Shown here piece by piece: positions 15,978 through 25,128 of a stretch of 64,000 nucleotides of DNA. Below the pieces are notes generated by a model that saw nothing but the letters and a program-made list of their open reading frames with translations, had not been told where the DNA came from and made no database searches. The position numbers and the translations under genes are program-made. Source of the stretch: CAVTWJ01 sp963849485 (GTDB lineage Bacteria; Oederibacteriota; Muellerivitia; Muellerivitales; Muellerivitaceae); contig CAWKIF010000088.1 of assembly GCA_963849485.1 (NCBI GenBank), forward strand, positions 86,226 to 150,225, given 5' to 3'. Within the stretch, counting starts at the first letter, position 1. The number at the start of each line of letters is the position of its first letter.

Positions 15978-16840
15978 AAAGATATCAATTCCAATCCGCA
16001 ATCGTTGCAGATCCCTGTTTCCACGGTATAGGCGATTTCGCAACGGGGGCAATAGCTTTTATGGCTGGGAGTTCCGGGTAGGGGAGAGGGCAGGCTCGCC
16101 TGGTAATTCAAGCCCACCTGAACCAGCCAAAGGGTCAAAAGTTTCAATTCTTCCTGACGGTTTTTCGTGAGCAAGAGGGGAGCCTTGTTGCGTTCCGATG
16201 GGTTCGCGGCAGGATATTTCAGTTCCAAAAGCCACCGGCGGTAAAAACGGTTTCTTTCCGCTTCTCCCAAAAGGATATAGGCTGCCGTGAAAGGGTGGAA
16301 ACCCTTGAATAAATCCTCGCCCAACAGGTCCATGGCCCGGGAAGATTGCCAAGGGGAGAACAAACAAAGAAGAAAGCTCCCCCGCCGGGCTTTTTTTTCT
16401 CCAGGGTAAAGGGATTGGTGAGCCATGTAAAAAGAATGGATAAGGCTCCCGTGAAGGAAAAAGATTGCTCCAATCAACAGTGTCCAACCCGCCCAGAAAC
16501 CAAATCTAAATTCCCACATGAGGATCGACAGAAACACCACCAAAAGCATCATCCGTGAAAACCAATGGATTTTTTCAGTCGTTTGATGGTATTGGTCCCA
16601 TCGGTCTTGGGCCTTTTCCCAGTTGAGGCTGGAGGCGGGGTTGAGGGGTTCCGAAGCTAATTTAAAGCGATAGGCGAATCCTGCGGGCCATGGATTTCGC
16701 AGGCCCAGTAGGGGGCCTCGGTAGAGGGTAAATCGGCTTTGCCAGGAAAGCATCAGCCAACCCCCGGCTGGCACGGGAATCAGGCAATCCAATATATAAA
16801 GAACAGCGGCGAATAGGACGAACAGGTGAAAGTGGATCAA
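15974..16840 (-). CDS. Hypothetical membrane protein with C-terminal zinc ribbon
   Basis: The 288-residue protein has hydrophobic segments near 5-22, 95-110 and 113-135, a large loop with aromatic and basic residues, and a C-terminal CxxC...CxxC pair (CPRCEIAYTVETGICNDC), which should form a small zinc ribbon. No known family was recognised. It reads convergently with the gene at 14727, their stops overlapping by about four bases. It follows the DUF2167 gene on the minus strand after 31 bp, so the two are probably co-transcribed. Confidence 0.65.
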   Translation of the reverse strand: MIHFHLFVLFAAVLYILDCLIPVPAGGWLMLSWQSRFTLYRGPLLGLRNPWPAGFAYRFKLASEPLNPASSLNWEKAQDRWDQYHQTTEKIHWFSRMMLLVVFLSILMWEFRFGFWAGWTLLIGAIFFLHGSLIHSFYMAHQSLYPGEKKARRGSFLLCLFSPWQSSRAMDLLGEDLFKGFHPFTAAYILLGEAERNRFYRRWLLELKYPAANPSERNKAPLLLTKNRQEELKLLTLWLVQVGLNYQASLPSPLPGTPSHKSYCPRCEIAYTVETGICNDCGLELISF

Positions 16841-16871
16841 GGTTTCCCTGGCTTATGGTTCCCTGGATAGA

Positions 16872-17762
16872 TTATTTGATCACCGAGGGGGGCTGTCCTG
16901 AATCGTCCTTCTCGCCGGAGATGGGGCCCTTTTGTTTCCCGCCGCCGAAGATCTTCTTGAGGAAAGCCGAAACGCCAGCTAAGACGGCGACGATCAGGGC
17001 TTTGGCTTTGGCGAAAAGAAGCAAGATCATGCCGCCCAGCTTGCCCAAAAGGCCCGTCTTGGCCGCCAAAGCGCCGGCCCCGCCCACCACCAGTGCCGCC
17101 AGACCGATTTCGGCCACTTTGTCCCCGGTCGTCCACTCGGCATACTTGTTCCCGGAAGAGAAGTCGAAGTTTTTAACGTCCTCGTTGAAGCTGCCCATCA
17201 CGGTGTCCATGGCGGCTTCGGGGACCAAGGTGACCACCATGACACCCTTGCGACCCAGAAATTTGGTGTGGTAGTTGATGAACTGGCCGGATTTGTCTTT
17301 GAGAATTTCGGCCCATTCCAGCCTGTGATTTTCCGGGTTGTACTGGGGTTTCAACTGCCAGCCCACCAAATCCATGGTGTCCCAGCCCTTATCCTGCCTT
17401 TCCTTATTGGCTTCCTTGTTGTTATCGACCATGGTCGTCCACATCTTGTCGGCGTCCAATGGCTGCTTGTCAGCGTCCTTCACATAACCCACATCGTCGA
17501 AACTAAAGAGGGCCATATAACCGGAAGCCTTGTCCTTCTTGATCAAGACCCCCAAGTCGTTGTCGTTGTAAAAGTTATGAGTTTTATCCATGAACTCCTT
17601 CATGTCCTTTTGCTGGATGAAGAAATATCCCTCGGGCACCTTGATCTGGGCGATGGAACCGAGATTTCCGGTGGTCGGGCCCTTGATGGGCTGAATTTCG
17701 GCGTAAAGGGGGGCGAAAACCACCGTGAATAACAAGAGGGTGAATTTGATTTTGGATTTCAT
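16872..17762 (-). CDS. DUF2167-family envelope protein
   Basis: The 296-residue product starts with a signal peptide (FTLLLFTVVFAPLYA). It then shows the DUF2167 pattern: a Gly-rich start, AQIKVPEGYFFIQQKDMKEF, DLGVLI, FSFDDVGYVKD and the DAD-LW-like region, plus a second hydrophobic pair near 222-270. DUF2167 proteins are secreted or membrane-anchored, and their function is unknown. The C terminus is hydrophilic. It leads the two-gene minus-strand unit ending at 15974. Confidence 0.8.
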   Translation of the reverse strand: MKSKIKFTLLLFTVVFAPLYAEIQPIKGPTTGNLGSIAQIKVPEGYFFIQQKDMKEFMDKTHNFYNDNDLGVLIKKDKASGYMALFSFDDVGYVKDADKQPLDADKMWTTMVDNNKEANKERQDKGWDTMDLVGWQLKPQYNPENHRLEWAEILKDKSGQFINYHTKFLGRKGVMVVTLVPEAAMDTVMGSFNEDVKNFDFSSGNKYAEWTTGDKVAEIGLAALVVGGAGALAAKTGLLGKLGGMILLLFAKAKALIVAVLAGVSAFLKKIFGGGKQKGPISGEKDDSGQPPSVIK

Positions 17763-17880
17763 ATCGATCCTTCCGGTTTTTTGGAAAAGCGTTGCATAGT
17801 ATAGGAGAAATCTCTGTGAAAAAGTCGATCTTGTCCCCGAATGAAGTTTAATGATATTGATTCGTTTTTCCTGAGCAGCC

Positions 17881-19905
17881 TCATCTGGCCGCGTTTTTTT
17901 CCGTTAACTGACCAGAGGCACTCTCCCACTTGGTGTAAAGGTCCGAGCGGGAAGGGTCCAAATCTCCGGCCGCCTTATATTGGTTGGCGGCTAGGGAAAA
18001 CTGTTTTTCTTGCATATAGAGATCACCCAAGTGCTCGTGAAAGGCGGGAACCTTCGGCATCAATAAAATTCCCTTGTTGAAACAGGCGGTCGCGGCGTCC
18101 ATGCGTCCGGTTTTGAAATAAAAGGACCCCAGACTATCCAGGTAATCGGGATGCGTGGGGTCCAACGAACAGGCGGTTTGAAAAGCCTTTTCCGCCTCAT
18201 TGAAATTCTTCAAATTCCAGTAGGTGATTCCCAGGTCGCTATAGGCCTCGGTGAAATCGGGATCGACCTGAATTGCTTTTTGAATCGAGTCCAGGGCGTT
18301 TTTTTGATCGTCCTTTCTCTCGTAAGAGAACCAAAGGTACAAGTAAAGTTCCGAGGGGACATTTTGCCCATAGAGGCCCTGGGACTGCCGAAATTCCCCG
18401 ATGGCCTCATCCACGCTGTTTTTGGAAATATAGACCGCGCCCATTTCCATATGCATATGGGCATCCGGCGGGGGATAGGCGGAGGCCTTCTCAAACTCGT
18501 TTAAGGCGTCATCCGCTCTTCCGGCGATGGCGTAAGCCCTTGCCAAATTGGCGTGGGGTAAGGGGCTGTCGGGAAATAAGCTGACGGTGCTTTCCCAAAG
18601 GGCGATGGAATTATTCCAGATCGATAATTGATGAAGGGTGCATAGACCTAAGGCTAATGATAGAACCAGTCCTAAAAGGGCCAGCGTTTTCAGCTTAGTT
18701 TTGAGCCAATAGGTGAGGGCGGCCGAAACCAAAAGGAAAATACCCAGACTCGGAAGATAAGTATAGCGGTCAGCGCTAGCCTGCAGTCCGATTTGCAATA
18801 GGCCCAAAACAGGTGCCAGGGTTATCAGAAAGTAAAACCACGCCGACAAGCAAAAGGGCTGAAGGGAGTGGAAGAACCAGCAGGCGAAGGTGATCGAAAT
18901 GACGATCAAGGCCCCACCGACATTGACGAGGGAGAAGGCCTGGTAGCCTGAAGCCAAGGGATAATAAGGACCCAGGCCGACAGGAAGAATGAATTTCATT
19001 AGGTAAAAGTCGATGGAGTGAAAGGCATTCATGACCCTGAAATCAAGCGGCAGATTTACCATAGCAACCATGGCTCCCGCGCGGGATTGGGCGAGATAGG
19101 TCACCCCGCCGACGAGGATGGAAGCGGCAAAATAGGTGGTTTTTTCGGCTATTAATTTTTTTAAACCTTGCCGAAACCTCCTGAGAGGCCAGATATCCAG
19201 GATGAGGAGAACTAATGGCAGGGTCACGGCCATGGCTTTGGAAAGGAGTGCTGCAATGAAAAAAAGAAGGGATGCGGCCATTTTCCGTTTTCTTGAATTG
19301 TTTTCCTTTGATCCTGGAGTTCCCGGAATTGGGTGGGAGTAACCCTTGAGATAGAAAATGAGGCTTAATAAGAAAAAGAAAGCGCATAAAACATCCCTTC
19401 GTTCGGCGGCCCATGCCACCGACTCCACGTGGATGGGATGAAGCCCGAAGAGAAGCGACGTGAGGGCGGCCGCTGTTAGGGCCCAGGGGGGTGTCCCAAG
19501 GGTTGGAGATTCCAACTTGGGTGAAACGGAATCGGGGTTTTTCCCTGAGTGTTGCAGGATCCGCAGGCTTATAAAAAAAACGAGCATCGTGTTGAGGGTG
19601 TGGAGGATGAGATTATCCAGATGGTAGATCCAGGGGCTCCAACCGGCGATTTGATAGTCCAAAGCCAGGGAAAGCCAGGAAAGCGGAATCCAGTTTCCCG
19701 TATCTGTATTGGTCCACATCCAATGGAAAAAAGCGGGATTCAGGGCCTTAAGTTGGGGATTGTCAAAAATGAAAACCTGGTCATCCCAGGCTACGAACTC
19801 ATGCCTTAGGACGGGTAGGTAAAATAGAAAGGTCAGGATCGCTGGGAGGAGACCGATCCAAAAAAGCGGGATGGATTTAGGTTGGGAAGGAGTAGGGTTC
19901 GGCAT
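17881..19905 (-). CDS. TMTC-like membrane protein with C-terminal TPR domain
   Basis: The N-terminal ~440 residues carry about ten membrane segments and the early acidic loop (FVAWDDQVFIFDNPQL) of the GT-C/TMTC-like proteins. The C-terminal ~230 residues are tetratricopeptide repeats (AYAIAGRADDALNEFEKA, AYSDLGITYWNLKNFNEAEKAF, and three further units). Eukaryotic TMTC proteins are O-mannosyltransferases. Bacterial relatives are common in surface-glycan-rich genomes and mostly uncharacterised. The start is taken at the ATG (19905) after AGAGGAA. An earlier ATG at 19926 adds seven residues. It lies just downstream of the minus-strand cyclase gene. Confidence 0.78.
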   Translation of the reverse strand: MPNPTPSQPKSIPLFWIGLLPAILTFLFYLPVLRHEFVAWDDQVFIFDNPQLKALNPAFFHWMWTNTDTGNWIPLSWLSLALDYQIAGWSPWIYHLDNLILHTLNTMLVFFISLRILQHSGKNPDSVSPKLESPTLGTPPWALTAAALTSLLFGLHPIHVESVAWAAERRDVLCAFFFLLSLIFYLKGYSHPIPGTPGSKENNSRKRKMAASLLFFIAALLSKAMAVTLPLVLLILDIWPLRRFRQGLKKLIAEKTTYFAASILVGGVTYLAQSRAGAMVAMVNLPLDFRVMNAFHSIDFYLMKFILPVGLGPYYPLASGYQAFSLVNVGGALIVISITFACWFFHSLQPFCLSAWFYFLITLAPVLGLLQIGLQASADRYTYLPSLGIFLLVSAALTYWLKTKLKTLALLGLVLSLALGLCTLHQLSIWNNSIALWESTVSLFPDSPLPHANLARAYAIAGRADDALNEFEKASAYPPPDAHMHMEMGAVYISKNSVDEAIGEFRQSQGLYGQNVPSELYLYLWFSYERKDDQKNALDSIQKAIQVDPDFTEAYSDLGITYWNLKNFNEAEKAFQTACSLDPTHPDYLDSLGSFYFKTGRMDAATACFNKGILLMPKVPAFHEHLGDLYMQEKQFSLAANQYKAAGDLDPSRSDLYTKWESASGQLTEKNAAR

Positions 19906-19962
19906 GGTTCCTCTTGTTTTAAACATAATTTGAAATAACCTAGTCGAAAAGAACCGGGCTCC

Positions 19963-20994
19963 TCAAGGAATGGAAGGAAGGGTGTTAGGAGATTCCGCCG
20001 CGGGAATAAATGTTTCGGTCGCGGTAGGCGGTGCTTCATAGGGCTTAACGGCTGGAACGTCCGTATCAGGGGCTGGAGGAACATCCACCCCGTCCCTGGG
20101 AGGAGGGACGGGTGTAGGGCTAGGCAGGGGGATGGCGGTTGGCGCAGGTTTAGGGGTTGGGCGGCTTTTCGGTTTTTTCTTCACCGGGGGGCGCTTTGGC
20201 GGCAAAGGGGTCGATGTCGGCCGGGGCGTGATGGTCGGAGAAGCCGTCGGCGTGGGGGTGGGAGAGAAGGTGGATTGGGCCGTGGCGGTGGGCGAAAAGG
20301 TGGGGGAGGGGGTTGGTGTCACGGTTTGCATAAAGGGTATGGGCAGGTTGGAGAACTTGAAATCCGTCGGAAGCCCCGGCATGCCATCCAAATACCAGCC
20401 TATACCCAATAAAACCAGCAGGAAAAAGAATACAAACCCCGAACGGCCTTTAGAACGGCCGTTTTTTGCCAGGCTGTCCAGGACGATCTTGTAAACCTCG
20501 ATTTTCTGGGAAATGTTCTTAAGTTCCCTGGCCCCGAGGGAAACCGCTTTGTACTCAATCTTGTTTTTGATGTGGTGGTAAACGTCGGCGGAAATACAGA
20601 TGCCGCCGGGTTCGGCGATGGGTTGGAGCCGGGCGGCGATGTTGACCCCGTCGCCGTAGATGTCGTTGTCCCGCAAGACCACATCCCCGATATGGATGCC
20701 GATGCGGATCTGGCGGCCCTCCCCCGTGGCGCGGTTATGGACTAAAAAGCGCTTTTGGATGGCCACTGCGCAGCGGACCGCGTTGACCGCGCTGGAGAAA
20801 TCGGCCATGAAGGAATCGCCCACGGTCTTGATGACCTTGCCGAAATTTTTGGCGATCTCTTCCCGGATTAAAGTATCGTGAAACTTGAGGAAAAGAAGGG
20901 TGCCGGTCTCGTCCTGGCCCATCATTTTGCTGTAGCCCACGATATCCGTGAACATGATGGCGGATAGCTTGCGTTCCAAATTCGATTCGCCCAT
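19963..20994 (-). CDS. Class III nucleotidyl cyclase with membrane anchor and Thr-Pro-rich C-terminal tail
   Basis: Residues 8-170 form a class III cyclase domain. They show FTDIVGYS with metal ligand Asp17, VGDSFMADF with the second metal Asp60, IRIGIHIGDVV, and GDGVNIAARL with Asn118 and Arg122, which should stabilise the transition state. It should make cAMP (or cGMP). A single membrane helix spans about 187-202. After it come ~140 residues rich in Thr-Pro and Lys-Pro, so the catalytic domain is N-terminal and cytoplasmic with the tail outside. That is the reverse of common sensor-cyclase order. The tail resembles the Thr-Pro linkers of the secreted proteins at 50987 and 55151. Confidence 0.88.
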   Translation of the reverse strand: MGESNLERKLSAIMFTDIVGYSKMMGQDETGTLLFLKFHDTLIREEIAKNFGKVIKTVGDSFMADFSSAVNAVRCAVAIQKRFLVHNRATGEGRQIRIGIHIGDVVLRDNDIYGDGVNIAARLQPIAEPGGICISADVYHHIKNKIEYKAVSLGARELKNISQKIEVYKIVLDSLAKNGRSKGRSGFVFFFLLVLLGIGWYLDGMPGLPTDFKFSNLPIPFMQTVTPTPSPTFSPTATAQSTFSPTPTPTASPTITPRPTSTPLPPKRPPVKKKPKSRPTPKPAPTAIPLPSPTPVPPPRDGVDVPPAPDTDVPAVKPYEAPPTATETFIPAAESPNTLPSIP

Positions 20995-21113
20995 GGCCCC
21001 CTCAGTAATGGTTAAACGTGTATTTATATTATATAGGGCCCTTGCCGGGTAAGTTTTGGAAAAGGGGGAATCGGGAGTGAATTATTCAATCGGTGGGTGA
21101 GTCGTCCTGGATG

Positions 21114-22844
21114 TTATGAATGCGTGGATTGCGCCTTGTGGATACGGAAGACCTGGAACAAGGGGCTTTGGTAAACCTGCTCGAAGTCCGTCTCCATCCC
21201 GTACTTTTCAATCATGCGGGTTTTGTAAAGGTCCACTTCCGAATCTGTGCAGATCATGAGGATGTTCGGGTTGTCCACCATGTCCTTGAAAAGGTCCTTG
21301 ACCCCGAACCGATTCAACAGGGTGCGGGTCGTGGGGGAACGTTGGAACCAGGTTAAGGGAACGATATTCATAGGGCGAAACATCTCGAAATCGCCAAAAG
21401 CCGGGTTCAACTCGATGGGCAGGGCCGATTCCCAATAGACATAAAGCTGGTCCCCCTTGGGTTGGAGGCCTTCCATAGATTTTTTCATCAGCGCCTCGGC
21501 CTGGTTCCACCGCAGGCCCCGGGAATATTCCTTTCCGAGGAAATAAAAAGTGAAAACCAGAAGAACGATGAGGATCAACCCGCCGGCCTTCAGGAAAAAG
21601 GTTGATTTCGCGGGGGAAAGCGAGGGGTCTTTCCACTTGGGCACGGAGTAAAAAACGCAAAGGAGGACCAGAAAGTACAAGGCGGGCAGGAAAACCCTTT
21701 CGGGGAGCTTCTCGTAGGCGTCCAGGAAGGCCAAAACGAGAAAGGCCCAGAGTGCCGTGAGGCCCAGGGTGCGGAAGGAACCCCGGGGGATGAGCCAGAG
21801 AAGGGCAAAGAAGAATAAGAGGGCGATCTGGGTTGTGTCGAAAGAAAGCTTCTGGGCCAGGGTGTAGCCGGGGTTCTTATCGATCCCGAATCGGGGGAAA
21901 TAGTCGTTCAGTTTCTTGAGTTTTTCCACGCTGTAGACGTTCTCATTCAAAAAATACCAGCTTTGGAACATGGCCAGGTCATTGGGGGTCCAGCCGACCG
22001 AGTCGAACACAGGCTTGCTTTGGGCGTCGTAAACCGGATAACGGGCTTCGTGGAGCCCGAAATGCTGGTCGAAGAAATCGGCGAATTTCACCCAGCCCGG
22101 GTCGCGTTGATAGAACTGGTGGCTATATCCGATCAGTAAACAAGAAACCAGGGCAGTCGCGGCCAAGAACCAAACCAGTGTTTTTCGGGCAGAGGTAAGA
22201 GTCCGGTCCCTCATCAATGCCCAAAGGGTTGGAAGGGAAACCAGAATGATCAAGCCGACTGAGGGATAACGGATCTGGACGCCAAGGATCACTAAAAGGA
22301 AGACCAGTAAATAAGCTATTAAAGGGGGCTTCCGGTCCTTCTCCCGCCATAGGGCGGCCAGAAGAAAGAAAGCGCCCAAGCCCGCCAGGGAAGAAGTCAT
22401 GGTCCATTGCAGGTTGCCGAAAAAATAGGCGGCCAGCCCTGCGGATGCGAATAGGAACAGGAGGGTTCGGAACCCCCGGTGCGGGCCCCATTGTAAGGTC
22501 GCTAGCATGGCCCAAAAGGCGAGAAACTGCGTCAGCACCAGGAGAGCGCTATACCACTGGAAGCCGGGAAAAGCCTTGTAGAGATCCTTCAGCAGGGTGC
22601 AAAGAAGGATGTTTTCTCTTTGGTTAAGGGCACTGGGAGACTGAACGAGTCCGACACCTTTTAATAATAAGAGAACCTGAATGTCATCCGCGTATTGGAA
22701 ATGGGGGCGGAAAAAGGCGTAAACCAACAAAAGGAAGCCCGTCGCGATGAGGAAGGAGGACAGGAAGGGTTTATCGCAAAAGAAATGAGCTGTCTTTTGG
22801 AGGAGGGTGGTGGGGGTTTGGGGTGTCGGAGGTTTGGAATCCAA
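21114..22844 (-). CDS. Large multi-pass membrane protein, function unknown
   Basis: This 576-residue protein has 11-12 hydrophobic segments between residues 28 and 440, then a soluble C-terminal ~110 residues. An early acidic pair, QYADD, in the first loop is reminiscent of GT-C glycosyltransferases. No family could be fixed. It lies upstream of the cyclase on the minus strand with a ~120-bp gap. Its neighbour at 17881 is also GT-C-like, so a surface-glycan role is a fair guess but no more. Confidence 0.6.
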   Translation of the reverse strand: MDSKPPTPQTPTTLLQKTAHFFCDKPFLSSFLIATGFLLLVYAFFRPHFQYADDIQVLLLLKGVGLVQSPSALNQRENILLCTLLKDLYKAFPGFQWYSALLVLTQFLAFWAMLATLQWGPHRGFRTLLFLFASAGLAAYFFGNLQWTMTSSLAGLGAFFLLAALWREKDRKPPLIAYLLVFLLVILGVQIRYPSVGLIILVSLPTLWALMRDRTLTSARKTLVWFLAATALVSCLLIGYSHQFYQRDPGWVKFADFFDQHFGLHEARYPVYDAQSKPVFDSVGWTPNDLAMFQSWYFLNENVYSVEKLKKLNDYFPRFGIDKNPGYTLAQKLSFDTTQIALLFFFALLWLIPRGSFRTLGLTALWAFLVLAFLDAYEKLPERVFLPALYFLVLLCVFYSVPKWKDPSLSPAKSTFFLKAGGLILIVLLVFTFYFLGKEYSRGLRWNQAEALMKKSMEGLQPKGDQLYVYWESALPIELNPAFGDFEMFRPMNIVPLTWFQRSPTTRTLLNRFGVKDLFKDMVDNPNILMICTDSEVDLYKTRMIEKYGMETDFEQVYQSPLFQVFRIHKAQSTHS

Positions 22845-22932
22845 CCGCAGGCCTCGGGAATGAGTTGATCAATCGAAATTTTGCATCAGGTTCAACCCAT
22901 AGTAAATAAAAAGGTAGTGTATCAGGTTAGGT

Positions 22933-23209
22933 GTCATTGCGAGGTCCAGCCCCAATCGGGGCGGTTTGGACCAAGCTTGTGGTAGTTGGCCTGAATTCGG
23001 CCAACCATCCATGGGCTAAAGCCCATGGACAATCGACAGCCATGGGATAGAACGAGCCACTTAAAATGTGGATTTTATTCATCGTGGCACGTTCATAAAT
23101 GTGAAAAAATCCGTTACTTGGACTTTTTCAACATCCTGTTAAAGGCTTAATTAAACTGGGGTTGCTTCGTCATAAACATCCCCTATTCGGGGATATTCCT
23201 CGCAATGAC
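22933..23209. repeat. Composite intergenic repeat bounded by GTCATTGCGAGG inverted ends
   Basis: The ends are GTCATTGCGAGG (22933-22944) and CCTCGCAATGAC (23198-23209). Just inside the left end is a hairpin GGTCCA-GCCCC...GGGGC-TGGACC. Inside the right end is ATCCCC...GGGGAT followed on the minus strand by GACGAAGCAACC. Each end is a copy of the GTCATTGCGA...GAAGCAATCC repeat also seen at 27267. The interior contains GGCCTGAATTCGGCC, CATGGGCTAAAGCCCATG, and MITE copy B. No gene is present in this 430-bp gap. Confidence 0.65.
23033..23140 (+). repeat. MITE-like palindromic element, copy B (left end lost)
   Basis: From TCGACAGCCATGGGATAGAACGAG to CAACATCCTGTT this matches the central and right parts of the element at 3882-4023, with several substitutions. 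The left hairpin is absent. The central stem (AACGAGCCAC...GTGGCACGTT) remains with one mismatch. Confidence 0.75.
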
Positions 23210-23237
23210 GACGTAAATACGAACCTTTTTTTGGTTT

Positions 23238-23268
23238 TCTTGGCGGTCTTGGCGTCTTGGCGGTGAAA
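23238..23268 (-). repeat. Single arm of the CACCGCCAAGACGCCAAG repeat
   Basis: The minus strand reads TTTCACCGCCAAGACGCCAAGAC and so matches one arm of the elements at 30481, 35530 and 48889. It sits just downstream of the aldo-keto reductase stop. Confidence 0.7.
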
Positions 23269-23286
23269 TGATTTTGATTCAGACTC

Positions 23287-24273
23287 TTAATCCTTGTTCA
23301 CCATCTTGGCCATGCCCTCGCCGTAACGCTCCCCTTGAATCTTGAAGGTGGAAAGAATTCGGTCCACCTCTGTGAAATCCTCGTCGGTGAGATGAAGTCC
23401 AACCGCTGCCGCGTTTTCCTCCAGGTGCTTGACCTTCGTGGTTCCGGGAATAGGCACTACGTCCGGGCCTTTGCGCAACAACCAGGCTAGGGCCACTTGA
23501 GAAGGGGTGGCACCACGCTTAGCGCCGATTTTCTTCACTTCTTCCACTAGGCGGATATTGGCCTGGAAGTTTTCTCCCTGGAAGCGGGGTAAGTTTCGGC
23601 GCATGTCGCCCTCGGGGATATCCTCAAACCGTTGGATGGCTCCCGTTAAAAAGCCGCGCCCCACAGGGCTGAAAGGAACCAGGCCGATCTTGAGTTCCTT
23701 CAAAACCGGTATCACCTTTTCATCCAAACTGGTTTCCCAAAGCGAATACTCGCTTTGAAGGGCCGTGATCGGGTGGACTTTGTGCGCCCGGCGCAGGGTA
23801 TTGGGGCCGACTTCGCTCAAACCTAAGTACTTCACCTTGCCTTCCTTCACCAATTGGGCCATGCCTCCCACTGTTTCCTCAATGGGAACCTTGGGGTCCA
23901 CCCGGTGCAGGTAAAGCAGGTCGATATGGTCGGTCCCGAGCCGGGAAAGGGACCCTTCTGCCGCGCGGCGGGCGTTTTCGGGCGACCCATCCAGGTTCTC
24001 GAATCCGGTTTTGCCTTCCTTCCAGGCGAATTTCGTGGCTAGTACGACCTCCTGTCGCCTCCCTTTCATGGCCTTGCCCAGCAATTCCTCGTTTTTCAAA
24101 GGCCCATAGGCTTCGGCGGTGTCCCAAAAGTTGATGCCCAGTTCCAGGGAGCGGTGAAGCACCCTCAGCGATTCGGCCTCATCGGCTTTCCCGTAGGCGT
24201 AACTCATGCCCATACAGCCCAACCCTAAGGTGGAGACTTCCAGCCCCTGGGTGCCCAGTTTTCTTTTATCCAT
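23287..24273 (-). CDS. Aldo-keto reductase (AKR)
   Basis: A 328-residue NADPH-dependent oxidoreductase of the AKR TIM-barrel family. The catalytic tetrad is visible: Asp51 and Tyr56 (NFWDTAEAYG), Lys81 (VLATKFAW) and His123 (LLYLHRVDP). The cofactor-binding PIPGTTKVKHLEENAAA lies near 280. Sequence style fits the AKR13/YghZ-like branch that reduces small aldehydes. The real substrate is unknown. It is divergent from the SDR at 24382 with a ~108-bp gap that could hold both promoters. Confidence 0.93.
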   Translation of the reverse strand: MDKRKLGTQGLEVSTLGLGCMGMSYAYGKADEAESLRVLHRSLELGINFWDTAEAYGPLKNEELLGKAMKGRRQEVVLATKFAWKEGKTGFENLDGSPENARRAAEGSLSRLGTDHIDLLYLHRVDPKVPIEETVGGMAQLVKEGKVKYLGLSEVGPNTLRRAHKVHPITALQSEYSLWETSLDEKVIPVLKELKIGLVPFSPVGRGFLTGAIQRFEDIPEGDMRRNLPRFQGENFQANIRLVEEVKKIGAKRGATPSQVALAWLLRKGPDVVPIPGTTKVKHLEENAAAVGLHLTDEDFTEVDRILSTFKIQGERYGEGMAKMVNKD

Positions 24274-24381
24274 GGTTTTATTCCTCCCTGTTCAGAGTGT
24301 ACACTTGCCGAGGTTTATGGACTTTTTGTGTCGGCAACAACGAATTTTAAATCAATTCTCATCTTCTTTGGGAGGCATTAC

Positions 24382-25128
24382 ATGAAATTAACAGGTCGAA
24401 CGGTACTGATTACGGGCGGCGGGTCGGGCATCGGCGGGGGGCTGGCGGCGGCGTTTCACGAGAAAGGGAACAAGGTCATCATCACGGGCCGACGGGCCAA
24501 GGTTTTGAAGGAAATGACCCAAAAGTACAAGGGTATGGAAGCCTTCGCCATGGACGTGTCGGTGGATTCCGACGTGCAAAGGCTCTTCAAGGCCCTCTCC
24601 AAAAAGTTTCCGGCGCTCGACGTGGTCATTAACAATGCCGGTTTGATGCTTTGGCCCGACTTCGCGTTGGGGGAAAGGCTTAACGACCATCTCTTTCAAG
24701 AAATCGACGTCAACCTGAAGGGCCTCATCCGCATGACCGCGACCTTCCTTCCGCTCTTGAAGCAACAAAAGGAAGCCACCCTCATCAATGTCAGCTCGGG
24801 CCTGGCTTTTGTGCCCCTGGCCCCGACCCCCATCTATTGCGCGACCAAGGCGGCGGTACATTCTTTTAGCGACTCCTTGCGTTATCAGCTCCGCAAGACT
24901 TCCGTCGAGGTGCTAGAGATCGCGCCCCCGGCGGTTAAGACCGAACTGGGCCAATCGCCGGGCGAACCTGGCCGGGATTATCCCCGGATGCCGCTGGACG
25001 CTTTCATCAAGGAGACCATGGCGGCCCTGGAATCGGGGAAGAAGGAAATGGAGATCCAGAGGGCAAAATTCTTGAAATTCGGTTCCCGGTTCTTTCCCAA
25101 TAAGGTCTTCAAGATGCTGAATCCCTGA
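24382..25128 (+). CDS. Short-chain dehydrogenase/reductase, DltE-like
   Basis: The 248-residue protein has the SDR cofactor motif TGGGSGIG (11-18), NNAG (84-87) and the catalytic YCATK (Tyr152, Lys156) with Ser138-Ser139. The sequence resembles DltE-type SDRs, whose role is unclear. I start at ATG 24382 since GGGAGG lies seven bases upstream. The upstream part of the frame is AT-rich and unlike a protein. The C-terminal tail (GSRFFPNKVFKMLNP) is longer than the minimal family. Confidence 0.9.
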   Translation: MKLTGRTVLITGGGSGIGGGLAAAFHEKGNKVIITGRRAKVLKEMTQKYKGMEAFAMDVSVDSDVQRLFKALSKKFPALDVVINNAGLMLWPDFALGERLNDHLFQEIDVNLKGLIRMTATFLPLLKQQKEATLINVSSGLAFVPLAPTPIYCATKAAVHSFSDSLRYQLRKTSVEVLEIAPPAVKTELGQSPGEPGRDYPRMPLDAFIKETMAALESGKKEMEIQRAKFLKFGSRFFPNKVFKMLNP

